Assembly: GCA_023376005.1 (NCBI GenBank)
Contig: CM042139.1
Location: 133,549,039-133,613,038, forward strand
Source of the DNA: Doryteuthis pealeii
Taxonomy: Eukaryota; Mollusca; Cephalopoda; Myopsida; Loliginidae
Reading direction: 5' to 3'
Length of the DNA: 64,000 nucleotides
Positions 49,777 through 58,565 of this stretch are shown piece by piece; position 1 is the first letter of the stretch; every line of letters begins with the position of its first letter. A program made the position numbers and the translations under genes. A model generated the notes under the pieces. That model was not told where the DNA came from. It saw nothing but the letters and a program-made list of their open reading frames with translations, and made no database searches.

Positions 49777-49923
49777 TTAAGGAAGTCTAGAAAGGAACAA
49801 GTTATTGTGTCCCGATTACGCATTGGTCATACAAAACTAACGCACTCCTATATACTCAAACAAGAACCACAATGTGGAACATGTCAAACACCTTTGACAG
49901 TTAAACACTTATTCATGGAATTG
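49777..49923 (+). pseudogene. LINE C-terminal remnant (LRIGHT ... LTVKHL motif)
   Basis: A 49-codon open stretch reads ...RKEQVIVSRLRIGHTKLTHS, then YILKQEPQCGTCQTPLTVKHLFME. The combination of 'LRIGHT.LTHS', a C..C pair and 'LTVKHL..E' is the signature of the region after the RNase H domain of Jockey/I-type LINE ORF2, where it forms a CCHC-like zinc knuckle. The final Cys is replaced by Leu here, and the homology ends abruptly at 'gaattg', where an unrelated repeat ('gtttggtgaaagttatattt', also at 48786) begins. Upstream bases 49620-49776 give plausible but frameshifted ORF2 sequence. No RT domain remains. It is a dead 5'- and 3'-truncated copy. Confidence 0.85.
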
Positions 49924-50244
49924 GTTTGGTGAAAGTTATATTTTCTGCTTGTTTTTTGCTCATGTCAGAAACCGTTATTTTAAAGCAAACAACATGAAAG
50001 ATGTTTGAAAATGTCAACATGGAGGATATTCTCTCTTTTTTTAGGGAAATAAAATTATAGCATAGAATATAGACATGAAACAAATCAATATCATACAACA
50101 TAATCCCCAATAATGTTAACACATTGTTAAAACCAATTACTAAAAAATATAAATGTAAATACACGATATGTATTACATTCTAACCGTTAGGCATGACATA
50201 ACCCCAGACTGGTTGATATACCGTTAAAATCAATAAACAAATAA

Positions 50245-50560
50245 ACATGACTCACTATCTATCCCCATCAATCTCTCACTCCTGGAAAGTCTTCAACACA
50301 GCATTCAGTGTCCATACAGAGATGGTTAATGTAAGTTTTTTTGCTAGTCAGCCAACACTAGTATGTCCATATGTAGATGTCCACAGGAGATCATCACTTA
50401 TGAGTTTGTTCTTCATTCTCCAGCATGTCTTGTTTATTTTACTTGGAGGGTTTGTATGAGAGGAAGCAAGTGGCCGTACAGCTGGGGGGGGGGTTTTGGG
50501 GGGGGTGAGTACCACCTCAAGGATTTGTTCAAGACATCACCCAACATCCTTGTGTAGTTC
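50245..50560. repeat. Family D (F2, first copy)
   Basis: Counterpart of 20240-20560. Confidence 0.55.
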
Positions 50561-51293
50561 CCATTATGACAGAAATCTTTGAGTGGTTCCTTACAAAAGT
50601 AGAATTATCAAGAACGTTCTATTCGCTGTATGTCTAGTTCCAGTATTCTGTTAAAAATCTCATTCAAATACAGGGTGGGGAAAAATGATCTTTGTTGTAT
50701 TAACTGCTCATGTGGTGGGATTAGGTAGTAGTTGAGAGGATAAGGGGCTTCATAACTTTTCCAAGTGTATTAGTCCGAAAGTGAACATAGTGTTGTATCG
50801 TCAAGGTGAAATGATACACAGAAGTAATTGAGTGCTTAATATATTCATTCAGCACCAGTATCCGGTGTTAATGGATACATACAAAAACACAGAACAATAA
50901 GTTACAAAACAATTAATAAGATTTGTTATAAGAAATAGAGGAGGGTCAAATGCAGTATAGCTAAAAGATCAGTCCGAATATTAATTTCAGCTTAACAGCT
51001 TCAAATGTTGACGTCCTTAACCGTAGACTATTTAAGGCTATGAGCCAAGCTGTCTGGTAGAGTGCTGAAGGGGTGCTAGCTACTCTACAACAAGAAATAG
51101 CGAGACTGGAGGTCAAATTCACTTATGATATCCCAGCCCAGCATGTTACCCACTACATATGTATCAGATCATTTTGCACCACCCTGTATAATTTCAGTCG
51201 TACTATTACATTCACTTTAGGGACACCTTTGGGAAAGCTATAAACCTCCTCATTCCCCAGCTATAGGTTAAATCATCCCACTACTGTTCTACA

Positions 51294-51660
51294 AGGATTG
51301 TTGTTGGAGGCGTGTTGGGGGTAATGGTTATCAAAGGAAAAGAGCTTGGCGATACGAGTTCAAATCCTGGATGAGACTGTTAGCATTTCATATAGTGCTA
51401 ATATCCTTGGGAAAAGGTATGCATCCAACTATTCTCCCTCCACCTATGGTTAAATCGAATGGGTGGACTCAGCTCTTTAACCTTGGTTTGGCAGCCAGTA
51501 TAGGAGAAGAAAAACTCTGAATTCAAATTTGTTAAACTCCGCTTAAGAAATTGACCATGTGGAGGGGTTGGGTAAATACATACTGTTCTACAAAGGTGAA
51601 TTTGGCATTAAATAACCCACAAAGGTCAATATGCCATTAAACAAAGAAACCAAACCATAT
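51294..51660 (+). mobile_element. SINE family B, copy i (F2)
   Basis: tRNA-like head with A box-like 'gggggtaatggttatc' and B box 'gagttcaaatcctgg' (about 51356-51370), followed by the body ('tcctt.gggaaaaggtatgc', 'ccctccacctatggttaaat', 'gactcagctctttaacc', 'cagtataggagaag', 'gttaaactccgcttaagaa', 'gaccatgtggaggggttg') and the tail 'ttggcattaaataacccaca...caatatgccattaaac'. Polymerase III promoter boxes and a LINE-like 3' tail are both present, the standard SINE layout. Confidence 0.88.
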
Positions 51661-51754
51661 TCGAATAGGGTTATTTTATTTCAGAATAGAAATTTGAGGC
51701 TTAGTACTATTAAAACAATTTTACAGATAGGTATTATATGTAATAGAATCTAAA

Positions 51755-52120
51755 GGAGGGGTGTGGTGTAATGGTTAGAGTCGTAGGAAATGGACTCGTC
51801 TACCCGAGTTCAAATCCTGGACGAAGCTGTTTGCATTTCACATAATGCTAATACCCTTGAGAAATGTATGCATCGAACTACTCTCCCTCCAGCTATGGGT
51901 AAATAGCAGGGCAGACTGGGCTCAACCTTGTTAGTTAACCAGTCTAGGAGAAGGAAAACTGAATTCACACCTGTTAAACTCCGCGTAAGAAATTGACCTT
52001 GTGTCGCATCCTGCTCGTGTGGAGGAGCTGGGTAAATACATACTGTTCTACAAGGGTGGATTTGGCATTAAATAACCCACAAAGGTTAATATGCCATTAA
52101 ACAAAGAAACCAAACCATAT
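51755..52120 (+). mobile_element. SINE family B, copy ii (F2), best preserved
   Basis: Head 'gaggggtgtggtgtaatggt' supplies a clear A box. The B box gagttcaaatcc is at 51806-51817. The body matches copy i with 'ctctccctccagctatgggt', 'agcagggcagactgggctc', 'ttaaccagtctaggagaagg', 'ctgttaaactccgcgtaag', 'gaccttgtgtcgcatcctgc' and 'gtgtggaggagctgggtaaa', then the same tail. This copy can serve as the reference for all antisense copies in the window. Confidence 0.92.
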
Positions 52121-53135
52121 TCGAATAGGTTTATTTTATTTCAGAATAGAAATTTGAGGCTTAGTACTATTAAAACAATTTTACAGATAGGTTTTATATA
52201 TAATAGAATTATAAATTTCAAACTGTCTAGCAAACACAACAAATGAAAAGTCGTAACTAAGTACCATCAAAAGTTTCTTGAAGATTTAGTTTTGACTTTT
52301 AAATCAATATTTACGGTTCACAAGGACAAATCAGTCAATACTGAACATATGATATGGCAATAAAATAGGGTTGGAAATTACTTGACCTGTTCACCAAGAG
52401 TTGTTGGGATCCTTCCGTCTACAAGAGACGATGGAGTAGTGTCCAATTTTTTTGGAGGTGGACTATGTAGCTTGAGTGGGTTCATATGGTGGATGAGCTG
52501 TTGCTCAAGCAGCAAATCCCCCCTCTCCACACTGCTGCTGTGATCCAAAGGAAAGGTAAGGAACCAATGTAGTTTGGGCAGGAGTTGCTGGGTAGCACTG
52601 GATTTCAGCATCACGCCATTTTAGGGACCCCGGCTCCTGATTTCTTTTCGGGGTTTACTCCCATAGCTTTTCCTTGGGATGAGGTAAAGCTGATAGGCAG
52701 CAGAGGTTTTGAATCATACTTTTCCGGCCAAGGCTAATGAGCCCCTCCTAACCCATTAATCCTACTACTGTCGGTGTTCCTGAAAACCACAAATAGGATG
52801 TGACATCCTTGGCAATTAAAATATGGTAAATCAATAAGAATAATCAGAGTAGGAAACAGACATCAATATGTTCAATAATAGATTAGCTGTATCTATTATT
52901 TGGCAGGTAGTGTAGATCATTTAAAAATATTCTAACCATTAATGTCAAATCCATGTCAGTTGAAATATTGACTTTCATTGGAGGTGTTAAATCAGGTGAC
53001 TAAAATCCTAGAATTTAGATTGTAAGTTTAATCTAATTAGTCAAAAAACCACTGAGTGTGCAGTTGTTCATTTTCCATACATGGTCTGATTGTTTTTCCC
53101 CCCAACACCTTCTGTTGGTAAAATATACATTTTCT

Positions 53136-53643
53136 GGTTAAATTGAACTTAACAGACCTTAATTCCACCATCGTATGTCATCCTGCCGAAAGAAAAAAAA
53201 AAAATTTTTTTTTAAATAATAAAATCAGGGAATTAACCAAATTTAATGAAATTTTCAGTGTTGATATATCAATGAATAAAAGATATAATGCACCAGTTAT
53301 TTTATTCAAAAACTTTTACATTTTTTCAGGTCAGTTAGCTTTGAACCACATATCTTTGAGGCGTAACACAGATTAAATTTTCAGTGTTGATATATTAATG
53401 AATAAAAGATATATTTGAGAATATCTGAGAATCTGTGTCACACCTCAAAAGATATTTAGTTCAAAGTTAACTGACCTGAAAAAAATGTAAAAGATTTTGA
53501 ATAAAATAACTGGTGCATTATATCTTTTATTCATTAATATATCAACACTGAAAATTTCATTAAATTCGGTAAATTCCCTGATTTTGGGTATTTTTTTTTT
53601 CTTTCTTTCGGCGGAATTTAGGTCCGTTAAGTTCGATTTAACC
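53136..53643. mobile_element. Foldback (MITE-like) element 2 (F2)
   Basis: A 508-bp element that is one large imperfect palindrome. The outer end ggttaaattgaacttaacag faces ...gttaagttcgatttaacc. Then follow A-rich/T-rich runs, 'tcagggaatt/aattccctga', 'gaaattttcagtgttgatat' and complement, 'agatataatgcaccagttat' and complement, 'ttttcaggtcagttagcttt' and complement, and 'gaggcgtaacacagatt' with its complement, around a centre that again carries 'ttttcagtgttgatatatta'. No coding capacity. No clear target duplication. Copies at 23085-23575 (+), 30028-30514 (-) and 63398-63899 (-). Confidence 0.85.
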
Positions 53644-53649
53644 CCGTTG

Positions 53650-53790
53650 GCTATCTTGCCATCCATCACGCCTGGTATGTCCTCTAGACAGCATCCAGTG
53701 TCCATAACATTTGATGTTAGTTTTTGCTGGTCAGCCAATTGAGTTCCTTCTTACTTCTCTAGCAGTGCCTAAAATGTCTTGTTAGTCTTT
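53650..53790. repeat. Family D, second copy (F2)
   Basis: Blocks 'cagcatccagtgtccataac', 'gatgttagtttttgctggtc', 'agccaa', 'ttacttctctagcagtgcc', 'tgtcttgtta'. The same order is found at 50245-50560 and 57480-57680 (inverse). Confidence 0.55.
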
Positions 53791-53872
53791 CTTGGATGGT
53801 TTACGTAATAGAAAGTAAATGACTATAGCTGCCATTTTGTAGGGTTCTGCTTCCAGAATTTGTTCATAAGCA

Positions 53873-54052
53873 GGGCCGGTTGGAAACCACACGGTCTCTG
53901 GTTCAATATCGGCCCTCGCCAACTCAGCATATGAGTAGCACAGGGAGCTGTGCGGTAAAGTGAGGAGCTGAAAGTAAGTGTGGCGCTCCACTAGCGCTAG
54001 TAAAAAGGACTTCCTCACTGTGGTTGATAAGGACTTGAAGCCACCAACAACT
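53873..54052 (+). mobile_element. SINE family A, truncated head (F2)
   Basis: Counterpart of 23803-23985: B box 'ggttcaatatcggccctcg', 'caactcagcatatgagtag', 'ctgtgcggtaaagtgagg', 'ggcgctccactagcgctag', 'gataaggacttgaagcc'. Confidence 0.82.
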
Positions 54053-54387
54053 TTTGATAGTTACCATCTAGTTTTTTCTCCAAGCATCTCATTAAGTCCA
54101 AGTGGTGCAGCCATTTAGTAGTACTGACATGGCTACTGCTTGGAAGATTTGTTCTATTTTTATCAGGTTGGTTGGTTGGGTTTTACGGCATGTCAACACA
54201 TTGGGTTATTTTATGCCGAATAAATTGTTTTATTTCTTTGTAAGGTACAGCTGCCACATGTGCAGCCACCTGCATATCATTCCAGATCTTGCTTCTATTG
54301 GTAATTAGATATAGTGATAGGGGTTTAGTTTTTTTTTTAAATCAAGTTTTCTGTTGAGGATTTGAACATCAAGAGTATGTGATTTTT

Positions 54388-54624
54388 GTAGGTCTATGAA
54401 CTTGCATCCTTGATATGAGGCCGGTTCTTTTCAATATGCTCTTGGGATCTATTTTTCCAAATAGTTTGTCCATGCTGTTAACATTGTAGCACTTTTGAGT
54501 GTGGGAGAGGTGTGTGCATTCAATCAGAATGTTTTATTGTATACCGGTTTCCACATGAACATTTAGGTGAAGGTTCTTTTAGAATGAAGGAGCAGGTTAA
54601 TCTAGTGTGGCCAATGCGTAGCCA
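54388..54624 (-). pseudogene. LINE C-terminal remnant, antisense (F2)
   Basis: Minus-strand translation gives WLRIGHTRLTCSFILKEPSP, then KCSCGNRYTIKHS, the zinc-knuckle region of a Jockey/I-type LINE ORF2. After a frameshift it reads 'IECTH' and then 'MDKLFGKIDPKSIL', 'RTGLISRM', which fits the usual closing 'L.ELF..v.p..il.flk..gl' segment. At least one frameshift and one stop are present. It belongs to the same broad LINE group as 49777-49923 but is a different copy in the opposite orientation and extends further to the C-terminus. It may be the partner that supplied the shared SINE tail, but this cannot be shown here. Confidence 0.82.
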
Positions 54625-54682
54625 GGTTTATTTTGTTGATGCTCTGCTGTACGCATGTATATAGATCTAGATGTTATGCAGA

Positions 54683-54785
54683 ATTCAGACAATTGGTAAT
54701 GCTGTTGATTTTTATGTTGAAGAGGGTATACTATCAGTAACTCTCTTCAACATACAAAATCAACAGCATTACCAATTGTCTGAAT
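54683..54785. repeat. 103-bp hairpin (F2)
   Basis: The left arm starts attcagacaattggtaatgc and the right arm is its complement, ending at 54785. About 46 bp pair with few mismatches around a loop 'tactatcagta'. Present in all four arms, it is distorted by deletions in R1 and R2. Confidence 0.85.
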
Positions 54786-55231
54786 CCGGGAGTTGATAGC
54801 TATTTAAATGTTGATGACTTCTTTATCAGGGGAAATCAATGAGACCATATGATTGATAACCTGTCAATAGCATTCCATGCTTTGATATGAATGTAGACAA
54901 GATATTGCTGCCGAGGTATATTTCAAAGGCTTACCATTGAATGAAGAAATGGCACCATCTTGATTAAAACAAATTTTTATGAGTTCACGTAGAGAATGCA
55001 CCAGATTCGGATTAAGCAGGCATATTTGAAAGAAGCACTAGATTATATGTGTAATCTGCATCAGTGAGAGATTCCACTGGATATCTGCTTCTTGCCTTTA
55101 GTATTGAAAGATCATAATCAAGTAAGACTAGCCATCACCAATATAATCAAATGTTTGTCTAAACTCTCACTCATTTATATACACAATGTTTGATAAGGGT
55201 ATACAACACAGGTGTGTTGTGTAATGGAATG

Positions 55232-55505
55232 TATATTTTACCAACCCCTCCACACAAGCAGGATGTGACACAAGGTTAATTCTTAAGTAGAGTTCAACAG
55301 GTTTGAATCTAGAGTTTTCCTTCTAGACCAGTTACCTAACCAAGGTTAAAAAGCCCAGTCTGCCCTACTATTTATCCATAGCTGGAGGGACTGTAGGATT
55401 CATACCTTTCCCAAGGGTATTAGCGCTAAATGAAATGCAATTACCACGTCCAGGATTTGAACTCGGGGCGACGAGTCCATTTCCCCATGAAAAACCATTA
55501 CACCA
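55232..55505 (-). mobile_element. SINE family B, antisense (F2)
   Basis: From 'accaacccctccacacaagc' to 'acgagtccatttccccatga'. Sense features on the minus strand are B box 'gagttcaaatcctgg' (complement about 55447-55465), 'cattagcgctaatacccttg' style body and 'aagaattaaccttgtgtcac'. Confidence 0.88.
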
Positions 55506-55990
55506 CGCACTTCCTAAGCGTGTATAAGACAGGTCAGCATTCCCTTGTGTGGCAATTCAGTAAGTTATCAACTGCCTGTGAGACTTCCAGTGCCGAATTA
55601 GTAAATAACATTTTTTTTAAATAAGTCAAAAAGTAATACGAGTATTTTATTTCATTAAGGTACAGGATTTAATTTTCTTTTTCATGTTTTACATCATTTT
55701 GGCAGTGTAAAGTAGCAACAAAGTTTAAAATTTTTGTAATTTTATCCAATAAAATATTGGATTGCCAACAAAAATTGCTGAATGTTCTTAAGTTTATTGA
55801 AAATCAACAAGATAAAAACAGTATTATGCCAGCAGCATAGTTAACTATTTATATTTAACTGGCCCAGTAAAATTCAAGTCAAATAGACTTTCAATCTCCC
55901 AACAGGAGTGGAAGAAAATACCAATATTAGTTGTTGCATATGTAAATGATGCAAAAGTTTTTGGCTGTTTTATGTGGTAACAACCAAATG

Positions 55991-56018
55991 AAAAAAAAAA
56001 AAAAAAAAAAAAAAAAAA
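55991..56018. repeat. Poly(A) tract, 28 bases (F2)
   Basis: Counterpart of 25881-25909. Lengths differ by 1-3 bases between arms. Confidence 0.9.
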
Positions 56019-56510
56019 GGTTTGATGTTTTAGCAGCACCAGAAATCCATTTCATTTAGATATTTACATTTGATTTTGTGGGACTTTCATTTCAATTTTT
56101 ATTTTGTTAGGCAGGATCTTTTTCTTTTGATTCTGGTGTTATGGAACCTCCGTTAAGCAAAGATTCTGCAAGAGAAGAGAAATTTAATTAAGACAAATTA
56201 AAACAAAATTAATAAATATTTCAAGGAGAGAGGAAAGCAGAGGAAGGAAAGAAAGTGGTTTGGTTTGGGGCATATCAACCTCAGTGGGTCATTTAATGTT
56301 GATTAAGTTTTGGAATCATAGCAATAGTTTGGTAGAAAACAAATGTATTTATGAATAGATTTTAACTATTGTTCAATTAGTCATTTGTTAGTATAATCCC
56401 ACTATTAGGAAATGTAAAATCCTGGATGGTCTTATTTTTGTGAAGAGTTTTGAAATTACTTGATTGGTAGTATTTTGTTTGCACTAGATCTAAATCTACA
56501 CTCTAGCAGT

Positions 56511-56772
56511 ATATATATTTACCAACCCCTCCACACGAGCACGATGTGACACAAGGTCAATTTCTTAAGCGGAGTTCAACAGGTTTGAATTCAGAGTTTT
56601 CCTTCTAGACTGGACTCTAACCTTGGTTAGGCAACCAGTCTTCCCTACTATTCATCCATAGCTGGAGGGAGAGTAGGATGCATACCTTTCCCTCAGGTAT
56701 TAGCGCAAAGTGAAATGCAAAGACCACACCCAGGATTTGAACTCGGGGCGGCTAGTCCATCTCTAGCAGTAT
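56511..56772 (-). mobile_element. SINE family B, antisense (F2)
   Basis: From 'tatatatttaccaacccctc' to 'actcggggcggctagtccat'. The 3' side in the SINE sense (56262-56510) continues through an AT-rich linker to the shared tail, so this copy may be a longer variant of about 500 bp. Confidence 0.85.
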
Positions 56773-56965
56773 GTTTCAAGTGGAGGAAGGGAGGAAAGCA
56801 GAACTAATTTTCCTTCTAGAATGGGTTCTTTAACCATGGTATGGCAACCAGTCTGCCTTACTATTTATCCATAGCACTAATACCCTTAGGAAAGGTATGA
56901 ATCCAGCTATGTGAAATGCAAACTGCCATGTCCAGGATTTGAACTTATGCCGCCATGTCCATTTC
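56773..56965 (-). mobile_element. SINE family B fragment, antisense (F2)
   Basis: Body and B box ('tccaggatttgaacttatgc', complement) but no distal body. It abuts the previous copy without a gap. Its head end is close to the point at which F1 turns into R1. Confidence 0.8.
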
Positions 56966-57000
56966 CTTCAATGCTATTCATTACAACCTGCACCTCCAAC

Positions 57001-57227
57001 ATGGCAGCGGCAGTTGGACAGCAAAGGAGTTTATCCCCTTTTCTCTAGCACTAGACCAAGGAGAGTTTTTTTTTGCATGATGTAGAGCACTACACCCACC
57101 ATCAGCTCCCACTTTACCACACGGACCCAAGCTGTGCTTCTCATGCATTGTTAAAAAGGTCAGTAACAAACCCAGAACCCTGTGGTTTTGAGGCAGATGC
57201 TCTACCAACTGAGCTAAACCGGCCCCT
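57001..57227 (-). mobile_element. SINE family A, antisense (F2)
   Basis: On the minus strand: 'gggccggtttagctcagttg', 'gtagagcatctgcctcaaaa', 'gggttctgggtttgttac', then 'acaatgcatgagaagcacag', 'cttgggtccgtgtggtaaag', 'gctgatggtgggtgtagtgc', 'ctccttggtctagtgctaga' and 'ctcctttgctgtcc'. The tRNA-like head with its A box is the best preserved in the window. The R2 counterpart is at about 59820-60040. Confidence 0.88.
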
Positions 57228-57479
57228 ATAAGAAAAGATAAAAACTCGGGACACTTTCATAATGCTGATCTCCAGGTGAGCTAACCCTAAACCCATCTTT
57301 TTTCCTAGTAGATCAATAAATAAATTTATCAGTCAAGAGTGGTTTCCCCTTTGTTAGATTTATAGGAAATAACCACTACATGTATTTAATACTAGCTCAC
57401 CAAAGGATTGACATGAAAATTGGAGTCACAAGATTAGCTAGACAGGAGCTACATGGTCACTTGCTCCCCCCCCCCATCA

Positions 57480-57680
57480 CAAACCATCTGAATGAGACTA
57501 ACAAGTGATGCTGGACACTGCTGTAGAGGCAAGGACGAACTCATAAGTGATGTTCTGCCAACATCTCCACACTAGCATAGGACGACCAGCAAAAACCTAG
57601 TCAGCTGTGTGCAGATTCTGGATGTTACACAGTGGACCTCCCAGAGACAATGACTGATAGGGACATCCATGCTGTGAGCA
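57480..57680. repeat. Family D, third copy, inverse orientation (F2)
   Basis: On the minus strand it carries 'tttttgctggtcgtcctat', 'cacttatgagttcgtccttg' and 'cagcagtgtccagcatcac', the block order of the other family D copies. The R2 counterpart is at about 59370-59580. Confidence 0.5.
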
Positions 57681-57846
57681 CAATCTGATGATACTTGAAA
57701 TATATTGTGATATTGCTCTACATTTTCATGCATTGAGCACTAAAGATTTTATAGATTATTAAAATTAACATGGAAAGAATTTTTAAAGTGCACAGGTTTC
57801 AATTCACTCAATATCTATCTATATCTATCTGGATTACAGTAAGTCA

Positions 57847-58088
57847 GTAGGAGCTGGGTTAGCTCTATCGGTAGAGTGTTCGGCTAGAAACCATAAGGTT
57901 CCTAGTTCAATACCGGTCCTCGCCAACTCAGCGTACGAGTAGCACAGGGATCTGTGTGGTAAAGTAAGGAGCTGTGGTAGGTGTGGCGCTCCAACTCCAA
58001 TGCAAACAATCTCCTTGGTCTAGCGTTAGTGAAAAGGGGGATAGACTCCCTCACCGATACCGACTTTAGGCAACCCCGACAACTTACT
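57847..58088 (+). mobile_element. SINE family A with perfect 13-bp target duplication
   Basis: A 242-bp insertion bounded by ttacagtaagtca at 57834-57846 and 58089-58101. Head 'gctgggttagctctatcggt' + 'agagtgttcggc', B box 'agttcaataccggtcctcg', then the standard family A body ending 'gactttaggcaaccccgaca'. A second clear retroposition in this family besides 1701-1962. The R2 mirror (about 58945-59200) has lost several bases. Confidence 0.92.
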
Positions 58089-58221
58089 TTACAGTAAGTC
58101 ATTACATATACAAATCAATACATGTACAAATTCCAAAATTAGGAGTTTTTCAACTGTATCCTGACCCCCACCCTTAATATACTGTATATCCTTATAACAA
58201 ATCATGCACTGATATTGGTTG

Positions 58222-58483
58222 GTTGTTGGATTTTACAGCATGTCAACTCTTGGGTTATTTTATTCTGAAGGTGTTTTGTTTTACTCATTGTTGGGTACTC
58301 AATTTTTTAATTGAAATCTTTTGATCTAGTTAGCCCATAGATGGCACCTTAACAGGTACTACCACTCCAGGTCAGAGTGGATCTGGGAGAAATGGCAATG
58401 AAGTACCCCACGCTCCTCAGAGCTCCACAATTGGAACTCACAGATGCAGTTTAACGACATACCCAACACACTAAGACCCTCAG
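58222..58483 (-). mobile_element. Family C, antisense, at the third turnaround
   Basis: Starts with the tail 'ttggattttacagcatgtca' + 'actcttgggttattttattc' and runs through 'agatggcaccttaacaggta', 'ccaggtcagagtggatctgg' and 'aatggcaatgaagtacccca' to 'cagtttaacgacataccca'. The family body ends just where the palindrome loop begins. Its mirror is 58566-58835. Confidence 0.8.
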
Positions 58484-58565
58484 CCACTGCTTCTAGTTAC
58501 ATTTGATAAAGAGGGTTGAGGTTTGCATAAGGTTAATAGGCTCAAAACAATCATTAGGTGCGACA
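58484..58565. other. Unpaired loop of the third palindrome
   Basis: 82 bases present once, between the arm end aagaccctcagc (58472-58483) and its complement gctgagggtctt (58566-58577). No feature inside. Confidence 0.85.

Larger units (their letters stand above)
41656..58483 (+). repeat. Palindrome arm F2 (second forward copy, longest)
   Basis: Starts at F1-equivalent 11,579 and matches F1 collinearly up to 56,975, then continues about 1.5 kb beyond the point where F1 turned. It carries the fewest apparent indels, so the repeat annotations below are best read here. Confidence 0.97.

Noticed and set aside
26807..58565. Simple missed hairpin-adapter read as cause of the palindromes
   Set aside because: In that case all turns would fall at the same two molecule ends and adapter sequence might remain. 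Here the turns lie at three different unit positions and no adapter-like sequence is seen. Chimera by strand switching remains possible.
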